Assembly: GCA_014529385.2 (NCBI GenBank)
Contig: CM043949.1
Coordinates: 110,451,977-110,515,976, forward strand
Direction: 5' to 3'
Length of the DNA: 64,000 bases
DNA from: Adiantum capillus-veneris
Lineage: Eukaryota; Streptophyta; Polypodiopsida; Polypodiales; Pteridaceae
Position 1 is the first letter of the stretch. Each line of letters starts with the position of its first letter. Positions 48,662 to 59,398 of this stretch are shown piece by piece. The position numbers and the translations under genes are program-made. Below the pieces are notes generated by a model. The model worked only from the letters and a program-made list of their open reading frames with translations, did not search any database and was not told the DNA's origin.

Positions 48662-49197
48662 TGTTACGAGACTGAGCACCCTCCTGTTGTAGTGGTTAGC
48701 TGCAATTGGGATAGCTGGGTGTAATGGTTAATTATGTGCTGTCTATTTATTTTACTAATTGAGTTGATGATGATTTTGTAGAGTGGAATGCGGGGAGTTG
48801 ATGAAGAGGCGATGGCAATTACTCTTGGCCATTTTATATTTGCACAGTATCTTAGAACATCATTTCAATAAGCCACTATGGCTCTGTAAATAGTTGTAGT
48901 GGGAACTCCCCTTATGGGTCATGCAAGAACTAATGAGCTTCACTCATTTGCAAAAGTAAAGTGGTTGTAAAAAGAGGGGCCTCAATTTTTGGCACCTTAA
49001 ACTCAAAATAATATATTAAATACCAACTCCACAAGAGAGGTGCAGTGGAGTTTGGGGCTAGATTTAGGCCTTTCTCTTGTAGATTCTCTTCTCTACTCTC
49101 TTATGCTATGGTTATTTGCTGTGTACTCTCTAATCTAGTCTCCATCTCTTACACATCTCTTACACTCTCTTACAAGCTTGTCTATGTCAATTCTATG

Positions 49198-49251
<54 letters not shown>

Positions 49252-49370
49252 TAGTCTAGGTGAGTGTGTGTGCTTGGAAATTGGAAGAAGAGGTGGACAG
49301 GTTGATGGTGATTGCTTGGAAGCTTATGTTGAATATTTTAAGCGGTCGATCTCCCCCCCTTCTCCCAACA
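48662..49370 (+). repeat. 5' LTR of copy B
   Basis: A 709-bp LTR with TG...CA ends. It contains a (GT)n run at 49,203-49,250. Confidence 0.9.
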
Positions 49371-50854
49371 GTGGTATCAGAGCTTCAGGTTCGAGGATAA
49401 ATCGGCACCCGATTTCAATTTTAAGAAGGAGTTCCTCTAATCGACAAAATCCCAATTGCAATTCATCGACCTTGCAATTCAAGGATTCAAGGACTCATGG
49501 AAATTCGAAGTATAATTGATCGAATTTGCAGAAGAAAACTCGCCTGTTAATTGGTGGCTATTCAGCGACTCATTTCCAACTCGGCTTCATAACGACCCAA
49601 AATATGGTATGCCGAGTGTTCACCTTCAATTCTAATGCATAATTATTGCGGATTGTGAAGGCAAGAAGAAAGCATAAAAGCTTGGAGAACCGGAAGATTT
49701 TTTACTTCGAGCGAGTAATTGTTTTGTCATGATAAACAACATCGGAAGGCTTAATTAAAGAGGAATGAAAGAAGGATCGAAGAAGAGAGAAGGAAATTCA
49801 AGCTTGTCATGAAAAATTCAAAGATTGAAGATAGAAGGAAGGATGGAAAGAGCCATCGAAACCCTCGGAGAACTTCCGTAATTCTCCTGCTTGAAAGCCT
49901 CAAGTTCAGTATTTCCCCTTGCCTTGTGCTTCCTCGATTCAACCAAAGTACATCCACAGTTTCCACCATCCATCTCACCCCTGTTGTGGGAAGGGCTGCC
50001 TAGCAGCGATTCTAACTCAAATTCCGGCCGTGGGAAGGACCTCCAACTCATGATGTCGACCTGCACAGAAATGCCCATAGCTGCCACCGATGCTGTCGCC
50101 TAGGCCTGCTGGGTAAAAGTCGTCACCCCCTCGCGGTCCGAAGCTCACCCTGCACGGCACCCTGAGCATCTCTGTGTACTCGCGCGCTGCCCGCAGCCTT
50201 CCAGCACGCCATGCAAGGCTTTTGGTAGCCTTTACACACCTTTTATAAAAATAAAAGATGGCTTAAAAACCTTGGCCGACCGCCCACTGCCAAAAAAAAA
50301 TTTACAAGCATTACTTGGCTGCCCATTGTTCCTACTCGGTCGCCCACTGCAAAATCCTCCAAGCTCTTTAAATTCAACCACTCTTGATACTTCAAGAGGG
50401 CACCCACACATCATCATTAATCGGCCATTGAACAGTCAAAGCTGTCGATTTGAACAAGGCGAAATTGAATAAAATGCATCCAAAGTTCAAAACAGGAGGC
50501 GATCAAAGGCTGGGTATAATTAACAACTATCCGCCACAACACAGGGCACGAATCAGGCAGTGACCATATCGTAAAAATTATCAGTGTATTATTATTTTGG
50601 GGGTAAGGGAGACCGGACGCTACAAAATTCAACTGGCTCGGCGACACATCGTCGGACCGTCTACTCTCTGGCAATTTCCTAGCGCATCGCCATTCCGGAC
50701 TGGACGCCGCCGTTAGTTCTCAGCTAAGTACATTACATTTCTGTTATTTATTTTATTTTATTCCGCATATTGCATCTGTGAATATTACCAAATAGCCTTT
50801 TTCAGCATTACCATTTAAGTTTTTATTTTTATTTTTTTTTAAAAGCACGCAATC

Positions 50855-51990
50855 ATGGCACACCTTCCTCAGGCACCCACGATTGCAGAGCAACTTCAAA
50901 AGTTGCAGCAGTCACTCACATATGAACGCATGCGAAGGCAAGAACTTGAAGATAAATTATTGCATTCTGCACGCACCGAATCTGCACCGGGGGCACCCAA
51001 GAAAAACAAAATTAGCAGAAAAGCCTTCACTTTCAAAGATTTTGATGGCACTAAAGATGCTAGCACGGTTCTAGCATGGGTTAGCCAACTAGATGACTAT
51101 TTTCATGATGAAGACTTTCCCGAGTGTGAAATGGTAAAGTGTGCATCAAATCATCTCACTAGCAGCGCTGCATTGTGGTGGAACGCCACCAAACAACATG
51201 GAAGAAGACCACGCACCTGGAATGCATTTAAAAAAGTGTTTTTACCCCAATTTTTGCCCACACAGTACAAAGCTAAAGCACGACGTCAATGGGATTTAAT
51301 TCGACAGGGTATAAATGAAGATGTACAGGGTTACACTGACCGTTTTTGGAATTGTCTAATTCAATTGCAAGCTATTGAACATGTTAGTCGCAGGAAATTG
51401 AAGCGAAAGTACATATCAGGCTTGGCACTACAAATTAGTGCTGAGGTAGATATGTTCGAACCAGATTCTCTGTCAAAGGCCATTAATTTGGCTCTCAATG
51501 CAGAAAAGAAGAAAGGTGGACATTCCTCTCACACTGATCAACCTGCTAACACTAACCGCAACAAGAGGCCTCCTTTCTCTCCTAACTTTGACAGAAGCAA
51601 ACACCAAAGCCGTACTTTTTTCAAAAGACGAAGATTTGACAATCCTCCTACAACTACTCAACCTCATACGAGCAACAACAATAACAACACTCAGCAACGA
51701 GGCAACCAACATCCTTCCAACCAGCATTCTCCTCCAAATTCTAATGGTAACAAAAAGGTGAAGTGTTTTAAATGCTTTCAGTATGGTCACTATGCAGATA
51801 AGTGCCCAAATGGTCATGCTAAGGGCAATGGTCAATCCAATGGCCATTCAAATGGAGTCAACAGGAATTCAAATCAGAAACCCTTCAACAACAACCGCCC
51901 CAACGGAGCTACTCTTAACCTCATCAAAGATGCTATACCCAACGACAATGAAGTGGAAGTTAACTACAGTGAGGGATATGATCCTGATTA
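50855..51990 (+). pseudogene. gag region of copy B
   Basis: Begins MAHLPQAPTIAEQL. It has the capsid-type pattern (ALWWNATKQHGRRPRTW) and a knuckle CFKCFQYGHYADKCP after an Asn-rich stretch. Confidence 0.85.
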
Positions 51991-52019
51991 TGATAACGAT
52001 GACAACCCATCCTCAGGTA

Positions 52020-53900
52020 CTCCTATATCTCCTCACACTTTGTTTAAAGTGCAAGGCACTGTTAAGGGTAAAAATATCACCATTGTGCTAGATGATGGTA
52101 GTAGCCATGATTTCATTTCCACACGATTGGCACAGCAACTATCACTCTCTGAAATTTCATCACCTCACAAGGTCAAAACTGTTTTAATAATCAACGTTTT
52201 AATTGTAAAACTCAAGTCACTGTTGAAGTTTGCATTGGTGAATTCACACAAGCACGTACATTTTTGGTAGCACCATTGCATGGTCTTGATATGATTTTGG
52301 GAATGCCATTTCGTCATGAATTTGACCCGTTGATTAATTATAAAACACGTACAATGTCTCTCACTCATAATAATAAAAATTTCTCCATCCAAGCAACACT
52401 GGCACATCAGAAATTTCTACTCCTCTCTCACACTCAAGCCAAACGAGCAATTCGAAAACAGGGGAAAACATATCTAGTGTTGGTAAATCAAATTTCTGCT
52501 GAAATGGAAACTTCACGTAACTCCACCCACGATGAATTTCTCTCACAATTTAAATATTGTTTCATGCATGATCTGCCACCTGGAATTCCACCATCACGCC
52601 CAGAAGACCACAAAATTGACATCATACCGGGTAGTGAACCTCCTTGTAGAGCACCTTATCGTGTAAATCCTACCGCACACAGGGAAATACAAACTCAAAT
52701 CATTGATTTACTTGACCGAGGCCTAATCTGACCTAGTAGTTCACCATACGGAGCTCCAGTACTTCTTGTCAAGAAGAAAAATGGAACCTTTCGTATGTGT
52801 ATCGACTACAGGGCTTTAAACAAGATCACCATTAAGAATAGGTTTCCTATTCCTAGAGTGGATGATCTACTAGACAAACTGAAAGGGACACACATCTTTA
52901 GCAAAATTGACCTTAAATCGGGATATCACCAAGTCAAAATATTTAAACATGATGTCTACAAAACTGCTTTCAGAACACAAACTGAACACTATGAATTTCT
53001 TGTCATGCCATTTGGTTTGACAAATGCACCAGCTACATTCACACGCATGATGAATCAAATTTTCATTGACCGTCAAGATTTTGTGATTGTATTTTTGGAT
53101 GACATTTTGGTATTCACTAAATCTGAAGAAGAGCATAAACAACATTTAACACGTGTATTTGATCTGCTTGCACAAAATCACTTGTATTTGAATCTTGAAA
53201 AGAGTTCATTTTTCCAATCTGAAATTGAATATTGGGACACATTGTATCGGGTAAGGGAATACATGTCGATCCAAAGAAAATTGAAGCCATTCAATCATGG
53301 CCTAGACCCAAAAACTTGCATGAGCTACGATCTTTTATTGGTCTTTGTAGCTATTACAGGAAATTTGTTCGTAATTTTGCTTACAAAACACATTATTTGA
53401 CTCTCTGATTGAAGAAAAACACTCCTTATGAATGGACTTATTTCCAAGAAAGCTCATTTAATGCACTTAAACATGCTTTGACTAATGCACCTGTATTGCA
53501 ATTGCCTGATTTTGAAAGACCATTCTTTGTGGTAGTCACTGATGCTAGTGGAAAATGTATCGGTGCAGTCCTCATGCAAGATAACCATCCAATTGCTTTC
53601 GAAAGTCGTAAATTCAAACCGTCTGAAACAAAGTTCAGTACTTATGATAAAGAGTTGACTGATGTGGTACATGCATTGAAAACTTGGAAACACTATGTAA
53701 TGGGTATTGACTTGATCATTAAAACTGATCAACAAAGTATCAAATATTTACTCTCTCAGCCCTTAATAGATGATAGAAACATTAAGTGGGCCGCTTTTAT
53801 TCAAAGTTTTCAGCCCAACATTCAATACCAACCTGGTAAAGAAAACGTTGTAGCTGATGCTTTGAGTAGAAGACCCTCACTTAATCATCTATCAACCATT
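52020..53900 (+). pseudogene. Protease, reverse transcriptase and RNase H region of copy B
   Basis: Protease (VLDDGSSHDFIS), reverse transcriptase ([38 protein letters not shown]) and RNase H (VVTDASGKCIGAVLM, KTDQQSIKYLLSQ). Confidence 0.85.
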
Positions 53901-54069
53901 ACGGGAACTTCATTTGACACTATGCATGACACTTATGCACATGATGATGATTTCAAAACGACATGGTTGCACATGCTTGATAATTCTGTACACACATTTT
54001 TCAAATACACTATTCAAGAAAACTTCCTTTATTTCAAACAAAAATTGTGTGACTCAACCTTTCCGTACA

Positions 54070-55390
54070 TTAATTATTGAAGAATTGCACAAACCACCTT
54101 ATGCTGGACATAGAGGATTTGCTGCAACTTTTCAAAATTTATGTCATGATTTCTATTGGCCTACTATGAGAATGGATGTTAAACAGTATGTTTCAACTTG
54201 TTTGATTTGTCAAAAAATCAAAGCAGCTACACGTAAAAAATTGGGACTTTTACACCCTCTCCCCATTCGTGAAAGACCTTGGGAACATATTTCAATGGAT
54301 TTTGTTACTGGTTTCCCACTCACAACGCACAAACATGACATGATATGGACTATTATTGATCGTTTCTCTAAACAAGTGTACTTTGTTCCGTGTAAGAAAA
54401 CACTCACAGCACATCAAACTGCACTTTTGTTTCTTAAGACTGTTTTCCCACATCATGGTTTGCTTAAAGTGATTATTTCTGATCGAGATTCAAAATTTTG
54501 TAGTGCTTTTTGGACTACTGTGTTTGAAAATCTTGGCACTACACTTGACTTCACTTCTGCATTTCATCCTGAATCTAATGGTCAAACCGAAGTCACCAAC
54601 CGCACTATTATTGACTTGTTAAAGGCTTATGTTTCTTCTCAACCTAAGAAATGGGATGATCACCTTCATATTTTGCAATTTGCCTACAACAATACCACTC
54701 ACACTGCCACGGGTAAGTCTCCATTTGAAATTGTCTATGGTCACTCACTTCCTACTCCTGCTTCACGTCTTTCTAATGTTGTGCCTGCCTCTGATGATTT
54801 CACTACTGACTTTCATGATATTTATGCAAGTGTGCATTCTGCCATTAAACACTCACAAGAACTTTACACCAAGCATGCTAACAAGCACCGCAAGGCACAC
54901 CAATTCAAAGAAGGTGATCATGTTTTACTTCGCATCGAAAAACGCAGGATCAAAAGCGTTGATACTAATGTCTTTGTTACGCTTGCTCCTCGTTTTTATG
55001 GACCTTTCAAAATTTCAGCTGTCATTAATGATGTTTCTTTTCGTTTAGAACTACCTGTACATTGGCACATTCACAATGCCTTTCACATTAGTCTTTTACG
55101 CCCATTCCACGGACCCCTACCTACACACCACGTTTATGAAGACCCACCTTCACTTGTAGATCAAGAAGAGCAACTCATCCCTGATAAAATAGTTGACCAT
55201 GAGACCACCACTACACGCACTGGAATGGTTTATAACCGTTACCTTTTGACTTTCAAGAGCCACCCTAGAGAGGATGCCCAATGGATGCTTGAAACTTTCC
55301 CGACCTTCTCCACACTTTCCATCACTCACGGTCCAGTTGATTTCTCTATTGAGCAACTGAGGATAGTTGCTATGCCTAGTGGGAGGGATG
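54070..55390 (+). pseudogene. Integrase and chromodomain-like region of copy B
   Basis: Integrase with the zinc motif (CLICQKIKAATRKK), core (SMDFVTGFPL, FHPESNGQTEVTNR), a GPFKIS/NAFHISLLRPF C-terminal part, and then a chromodomain-like end (VYNRYLLTFKSHPREDAQW). Confidence 0.85.
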
Positions 55391-55924
55391 TTACGAGACT
55401 GGGCACCCTCCTGTTGTAGTGGTTAGCTGCAATTGGGATAGCTGGGTGTAATGGTTAATTATGTGCTGTCTATTTATTTTACTAATTGAGTTGATGATGA
55501 TTTTGTAGAGTGGAATGCGGGGAGTTGATGAAGAGGCGATGGCAATTACTCTTGGCCATTTTATATTTGCACAGTATCTTAGAACATCATTTCAATAAGC
55601 CACTATGGCTCTGTAAATAGTTGTAGTGGGAACTCCCCTTATGGGTCATGCAAGAACTAATGAGCTTCACTCATTTGCAAAAGTAAAGTGGTTGTAAAAA
55701 GAGGGGCCTCAATTTTTGGCACCTTAAACTCAAAATAATATATTAAATACCAACTCCACAAGAGAGGTGCAGTGGAGTTTGGGGCTAGATTTAGGCCTTT
55801 CTCTTGTAGATTCTCTTCTCTACTCTCTTATGCTATGGTTATTTGCTGTGTACTCTCTAATCTAGTCTCCATCTCTTACACATCTCTTACACTCTCTTAC
55901 AAGCTTGTCTATGTCAATTCTATG

Positions 55925-55974
<50 letters not shown>

Positions 55975-56093
55975 TAGTCTAGGTGAGTGTGTGTGCTTGG
56001 AAATTGGAAGAAGAGGTGGACAGGTTGATGGTGATTGCTTGGAAGCTTATGTTGAATATTTTAAGCAGTCGATCTCCCCCTCTTCTCCCAACA
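55389..56093 (+). repeat. 3' LTR of copy B
   Basis: A 705-bp LTR nearly identical to the 5' copy, with a (GT)n run at 55,930-55,973. Confidence 0.9.
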
Positions 56094-57485
56094 AGATGAT
56101 GGAGGAACAAATGGCAGATGCCATCAGCGACGCCAACGCTGATGATTTGTCATTGTTGTTTCCCTATTTCCATGTTGGCCTTCCTCTGTGGGGACGCATT
56201 CTATATTTTCCCTATTACCCCCACAAGATTGCAATTTTACAGAACCGAACGAGGGAACTCATAGACTCAATCATCAATTGCTTGCTTTGGTGCGTGCTAT
56301 TCTTTTTTTCACAATAAATTCTTTTAATATATTCAATTTTGTATGACACGAATTTCTTTACAGTTTTGTAGTTACAAATTTGCCTTGGAATATGCAAGAT
56401 GATGTCGCCGTCCTTGACTCGAACCTCTCGGTCGTTTTGACGGCCGAGGATACATCTTTAGTGGAAGTAGTTGATTGGTTCCAGTCAAGTGAACATGGAG
56501 ACAGTAAATTTTTTTGTTCTGGCTTATCATGAAGGGTACGCAATGTTTTCAATAGTAAAATTATTTTATCTTGAACTTTAATTTGTTGTGATGACATATG
56601 TTTTGCTTATGTTTATTTGTAACAGCGCTCATTGGAGTCTTGTTCTCTTACACCTTGAACGAAACCGGTGCTACCTTGCTAATTCATCCCATGGATTTCA
56701 TGGTGAAGTACGTAGGTAAGAGGTTTTGTATTTTGTTCGACATCGCATAAAAGTCGCTTATGAAATTTAATTGTATTTTGCGCAGATCTGTTTGGAAGCT
56801 TGTGTATGCTCTTGAAGCTTTAACGCAAGAGCAGATATATGAGAATCTTACGATTATTAGTTGCAAAGTCCCTAAGCAGGACGATGCCTACTCTTGTGGA
56901 TGGAGGGTCTTAATCAATGCAGAAATTTTGTTAGGGGTCATGCTTGATGGAAGTCGTAGAAGTATAAGCATTTGACACTCGTTTACAGATTTGTATCTTA
57001 ATAAGTTAGTAGCTATGTTAATAAACATGATGTTCTTAACGCAGGTAAGAAATTTGGCAGATCATTCAAAGGCTGATGTTTCTTCGTTTAGAAACAGATT
57101 GATTGAAAACTTGATCAATTGCGCGACCATGCATCCAGACGGAGCACGTGATGCTTTTATCCCGCCAGCACCAAGGCCCACGCGTAGGCCTCCGCTGACA
57201 AGATACCCCTTGTCTGCCATACCAACACAAGCACATATCAATATCTCCCCAAATGCCTCCCCAACCCAAGCTCCCACCAGCTCTCGTCCTCAAGAAACAA
57301 CTCCAGAACCCTCAAACCCCCCACCCAGCACCTCTCCTGCTCATGAAGCAGCTCCAGAGCCCCCAAACCCCGCACCCAACACCTCTCCGACTCATGAAGC
57401 AGCTCTAGAGCCCCCAAACCCCCAAGCCACCACCTCTCCTCAACCTCAACCAACAACCCCCACATCACAGTACGCACAAGATTAG
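56094..57485 (+). pseudogene. Ulp1/C48 protease part of the H3-Ulp1 fusion gene
   Basis: Exons are at about 56,094-56,289, 56,355-56,507, 56,627-56,714, 56,786-56,960 and 57,045-57,485. Ulp1 motifs are AHWSLVLLHL (catalytic His, 56,630), then CYLANSSHG where the Asp is usually found, then VPKQDDAYSCGWRVLINAE (56,870), which holds the oxyanion Gln and the catalytic Cys in SCG. The tail is rich in Pro, with a repeat of about 20 residues (EPPNPAPNTSPTHEAA). The family cleaves SUMO or related conjugates. The Asp-to-Asn change is possible in active members, so activity is open. Confidence 0.7.
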
Positions 57486-57699
57486 AAAGAGATTATGAAA
57501 TGTTTTGACAAATTGATTACAAGTAGTGGATCGAAATTTGACTTTTGTTTTGATTATGGTTCAAAGTTTACAAAATATTGTGTACAGCTTTCCAAAAAAA
57601 TGGGAGAGTGAGGATCCAATGGTGTTTGGTAATGTAGAGAGCTGCCTTTGTCGAGTAATCTTTGAAAATAGTATTTGAATCATTCTGTACAGTTAGTTC

Positions 57700-59036
57700 A
57701 CTATTTCAAGTCTGTCGCTGGTAATCTGTGCACAAAGAGTTGTATTTTCTTGTCTGTGAGGTATCTACAATGCAACATACGCGATACGACATTGGGATAC
57801 ATGAGCACGATAGAAACATCAACGTATAAAAGTAATACATGTAGCTTAGTACCTTTCGCATGTTACACTTGAAAAAAAAATTTGAAGGCAAATTGAGATC
57901 AAACTCATTTAACAGGTCCTTTCGAATCTGTCTTAAAGTGACATTTGATCTGACTACAACAACTGTAAGCAAATAATTTGAAAACCATATCTCGATGGAC
58001 ATCAAGGGATTAAAAGCATTTTCACTTAAATCTTGATCCATAGCTACCAACTGACCATTCACTCAATGCCACCTTATGTAGTAGAAAGAAACTATAAAAT
58101 TCTGTGATGCTATCATACACTTGCACACAACCGAGCGCTTGTCAACTTTGCACAAAATGCCTTCAGAATCACTGACATCCCAATTATCATCCAAAAAATC
58201 AAGGCAAGTTTGGGATTTGCAGATGAACATGGTTTCTGTTTTTCTAACCTCCTCATCGTGGAAGAAATCTATAAAGACATGTAATGGCATAAATAGACTG
58301 ACTCGTACTTGCTTGCTTGCAATGTTTGGTCGCAAACACTTCAAAATTTCCTGATGAAGCTTGAGTTTAAAACACTCAGAGGTTTCTGAAGTTGGAACTG
58401 GCCACTTTGGGGAATCTTGTTGGGGAAGAGGGAAAGGTTTCAAAGTGCCAAATCCATGGATAGAGCAAGGGGCGTTGTAAAAGTAGTCGTAAAAGAAAAC
58501 TCCCCTCTCTGCGAGAGCTCTTCTCGCACTAGTTCTGTACATAAGTTCTCCCACCGAAGCATGAAAAGCATCAAAATACCAATTATGCACTCAATTGGTT
58601 GCCAGTCTTCTTTGTTAGAAGGATAAATATCTGCAAAAACAAAAGATAAGAGAATGGTCACAACAAATAGTCAACAAAATAACTTGAAGGATCTTTAAAG
58701 ACTTTTTAGCAATATAGTAGTCACACAGTTTGGTTTATGAGCAAGAAACCCCAAAGGTGACTGTTGTAGTCGTAGTTCAGAGTGCATATATGCATGCTCA
58801 ATGAGCACCTCTTTCACTGTCTTTCCCGTTTGAGACAAGCGAAAATCTTTCACACGTCCTTTGTAGCTGTTGATGAATTCATTTGACATCCGTTTTCTTC
58901 TTCTTGTTTGAAGTAGAACCCAACAACCAATGGTGACTGTGGTAGACATCCAGCGACCATGGTCTAAGTCAAAGCTGTTGAATAGTTCCACAGATTTAAC
59001 AGAGGCGGATGGTCGTCGTGGTCGTCTTCCTTCCAT
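57700..59036 (-). pseudogene. Second orphan gene of the TIR element, damaged
   Basis: Exon 1 runs from the ATG at 59,036 (MEGRRPRRPSASVKSVELF, basic) to about 58,720. After an acceptor TTTTTGCAG, exon 2 runs from 58,630 (IYPSNKEDWQPIE) towards 57,855. The frame changes by one base near 58,592, after which HNWYFDAFHASVGELM... continues for 175 codons. A TGA at 58,063 interrupts a frame that is open on both sides. A donor (CGAAAG|GTACTAAG) may end it near 57,855. No family is recognised. Hydrophobic and aromatic residues (GVFFYDYFYN) suggest a folded domain. It is the last gene before the right terminal repeat. Confidence 0.5.
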
Positions 59037-59372
59037 CTCTGCTTCTATTAGCTGCGAAGTGACACTACGCAAAAACAATAGAAGAAAAGAGGCTCACTAG
59101 TTTACACAAGAAGTAGTAGCTTGAAAAGTGTTCATCAAAAGGTGTGCCTCATTGAATGTGAGTTATGGCACAATCGGCGTTCGTCGACCATGGCAGGGGA
59201 ATAATTTGCACAAATCGCGTCGTATCTTCTTATTCAGATCTTTTTAACAGAAAAAACTCTTTTTTGAAAACGCAAAAATTTGAGATAAAAATCAAATAAA
59301 TTGGAGCTACTATTGTGATGACTCATTTTCTATTGGTCGGACAACATTCTCTCTCTAACGCCAAAAAGTCCT

Positions 59373-59398
59373 TTTTTGAGTCCAAACTTTTCCTAATG
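59373..59398 (-). repeat. Right terminal inverted repeat
   Basis: Reverse complement of the left end. The inner flank also shares a TTAGAGAGAGA box at about the same depth. Confidence 0.85.

Larger units (their letters stand above)
48662..56093 (+). mobile_element. Ty3/gypsy chromovirus-like LTR retroelement, copy B
   Basis: LTRs at 48,662-49,370 and 55,389-56,093 start TGTTACGAG and end CCCAACA. The target duplication AGATG is at 48,657-48,661 and 56,094-56,098. The initiator tRNA-Met primer site is at 49,372-49,383, followed by a leader of about 1.5 kb. Gag is at about 50,855-51,990, with a CCHC knuckle. Protease, reverse transcriptase and RNase H span about 52,020-53,900. Integrase and a chromodomain-like end span about 54,070-55,390. 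The LTRs differ at only a few positions apart from (GT)n length, so the insertion is recent. The copy is complete in layout but has about four breaks in its coding part. It lies inside the H3-Ulp1 gene of the TIR element. Confidence 0.9.
48038..57485 (+). pseudogene. Histone H3-Ulp1 protease fusion gene, interrupted by a retroelement
   Basis: The reading frame that starts with histone H3 at 48,038 reaches 48,661 as ...CTT AAG ATG. Beyond the inserted Ty3 copy and its AGATG duplication it continues in the same frame at 56,099 (ATG GAG GAA). Later exons carry a Ulp1/C48 protease and a Pro-rich tail that ends at 57,485. The order is H3 tail, histone fold, linker of about 70 residues, cysteine protease and Pro-rich tail. 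Damage seen outside the retroelement: TAG at 48,197 and 48,272. One exon junction near 56,510-56,626 does not keep phase in my reading. Ulp1-like proteases are common passengers of plant DNA transposons, but fusion to a histone is not something I know. Function is unproven; targeting of the protease to nucleosomes is an inference. Confidence 0.65.
41998..59398. mobile_element. Large TIR DNA transposon carrying an H3-Ulp1 gene
   Basis: Terminal inverted repeats bound a 17.4-kb segment, or about 10 kb without the Ty3 copy inside it. Both ends read CATTAGGAAAAGTTTGG and then ACTCAAAAA inward. The flanks are PPR-pseudogene sequence on both sides: ...CACCCATGTGAA on the left and AGGTCTTGC... on the right. 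Other copies of that repeat, for example near 60,470, read CACCCATGTGAAGGTC without a break. The duplicated target is therefore at most one base. The element carries four genes in the order transposase (+), orphan (-), H3-Ulp1 (+), orphan (-). Three of the four are damaged, so this copy is not autonomous. It is not a CACTA element by its ends, and I cannot assign a superfamily. Confidence 0.8.

Noticed and set aside
41998-59398. CACTA (En/Spm) assignment of the TIR element.
   Set aside because: Ends read CATTAGG rather than CACTA/CACTG, there is no 2-3-bp target duplication, and the transposase pattern differs.
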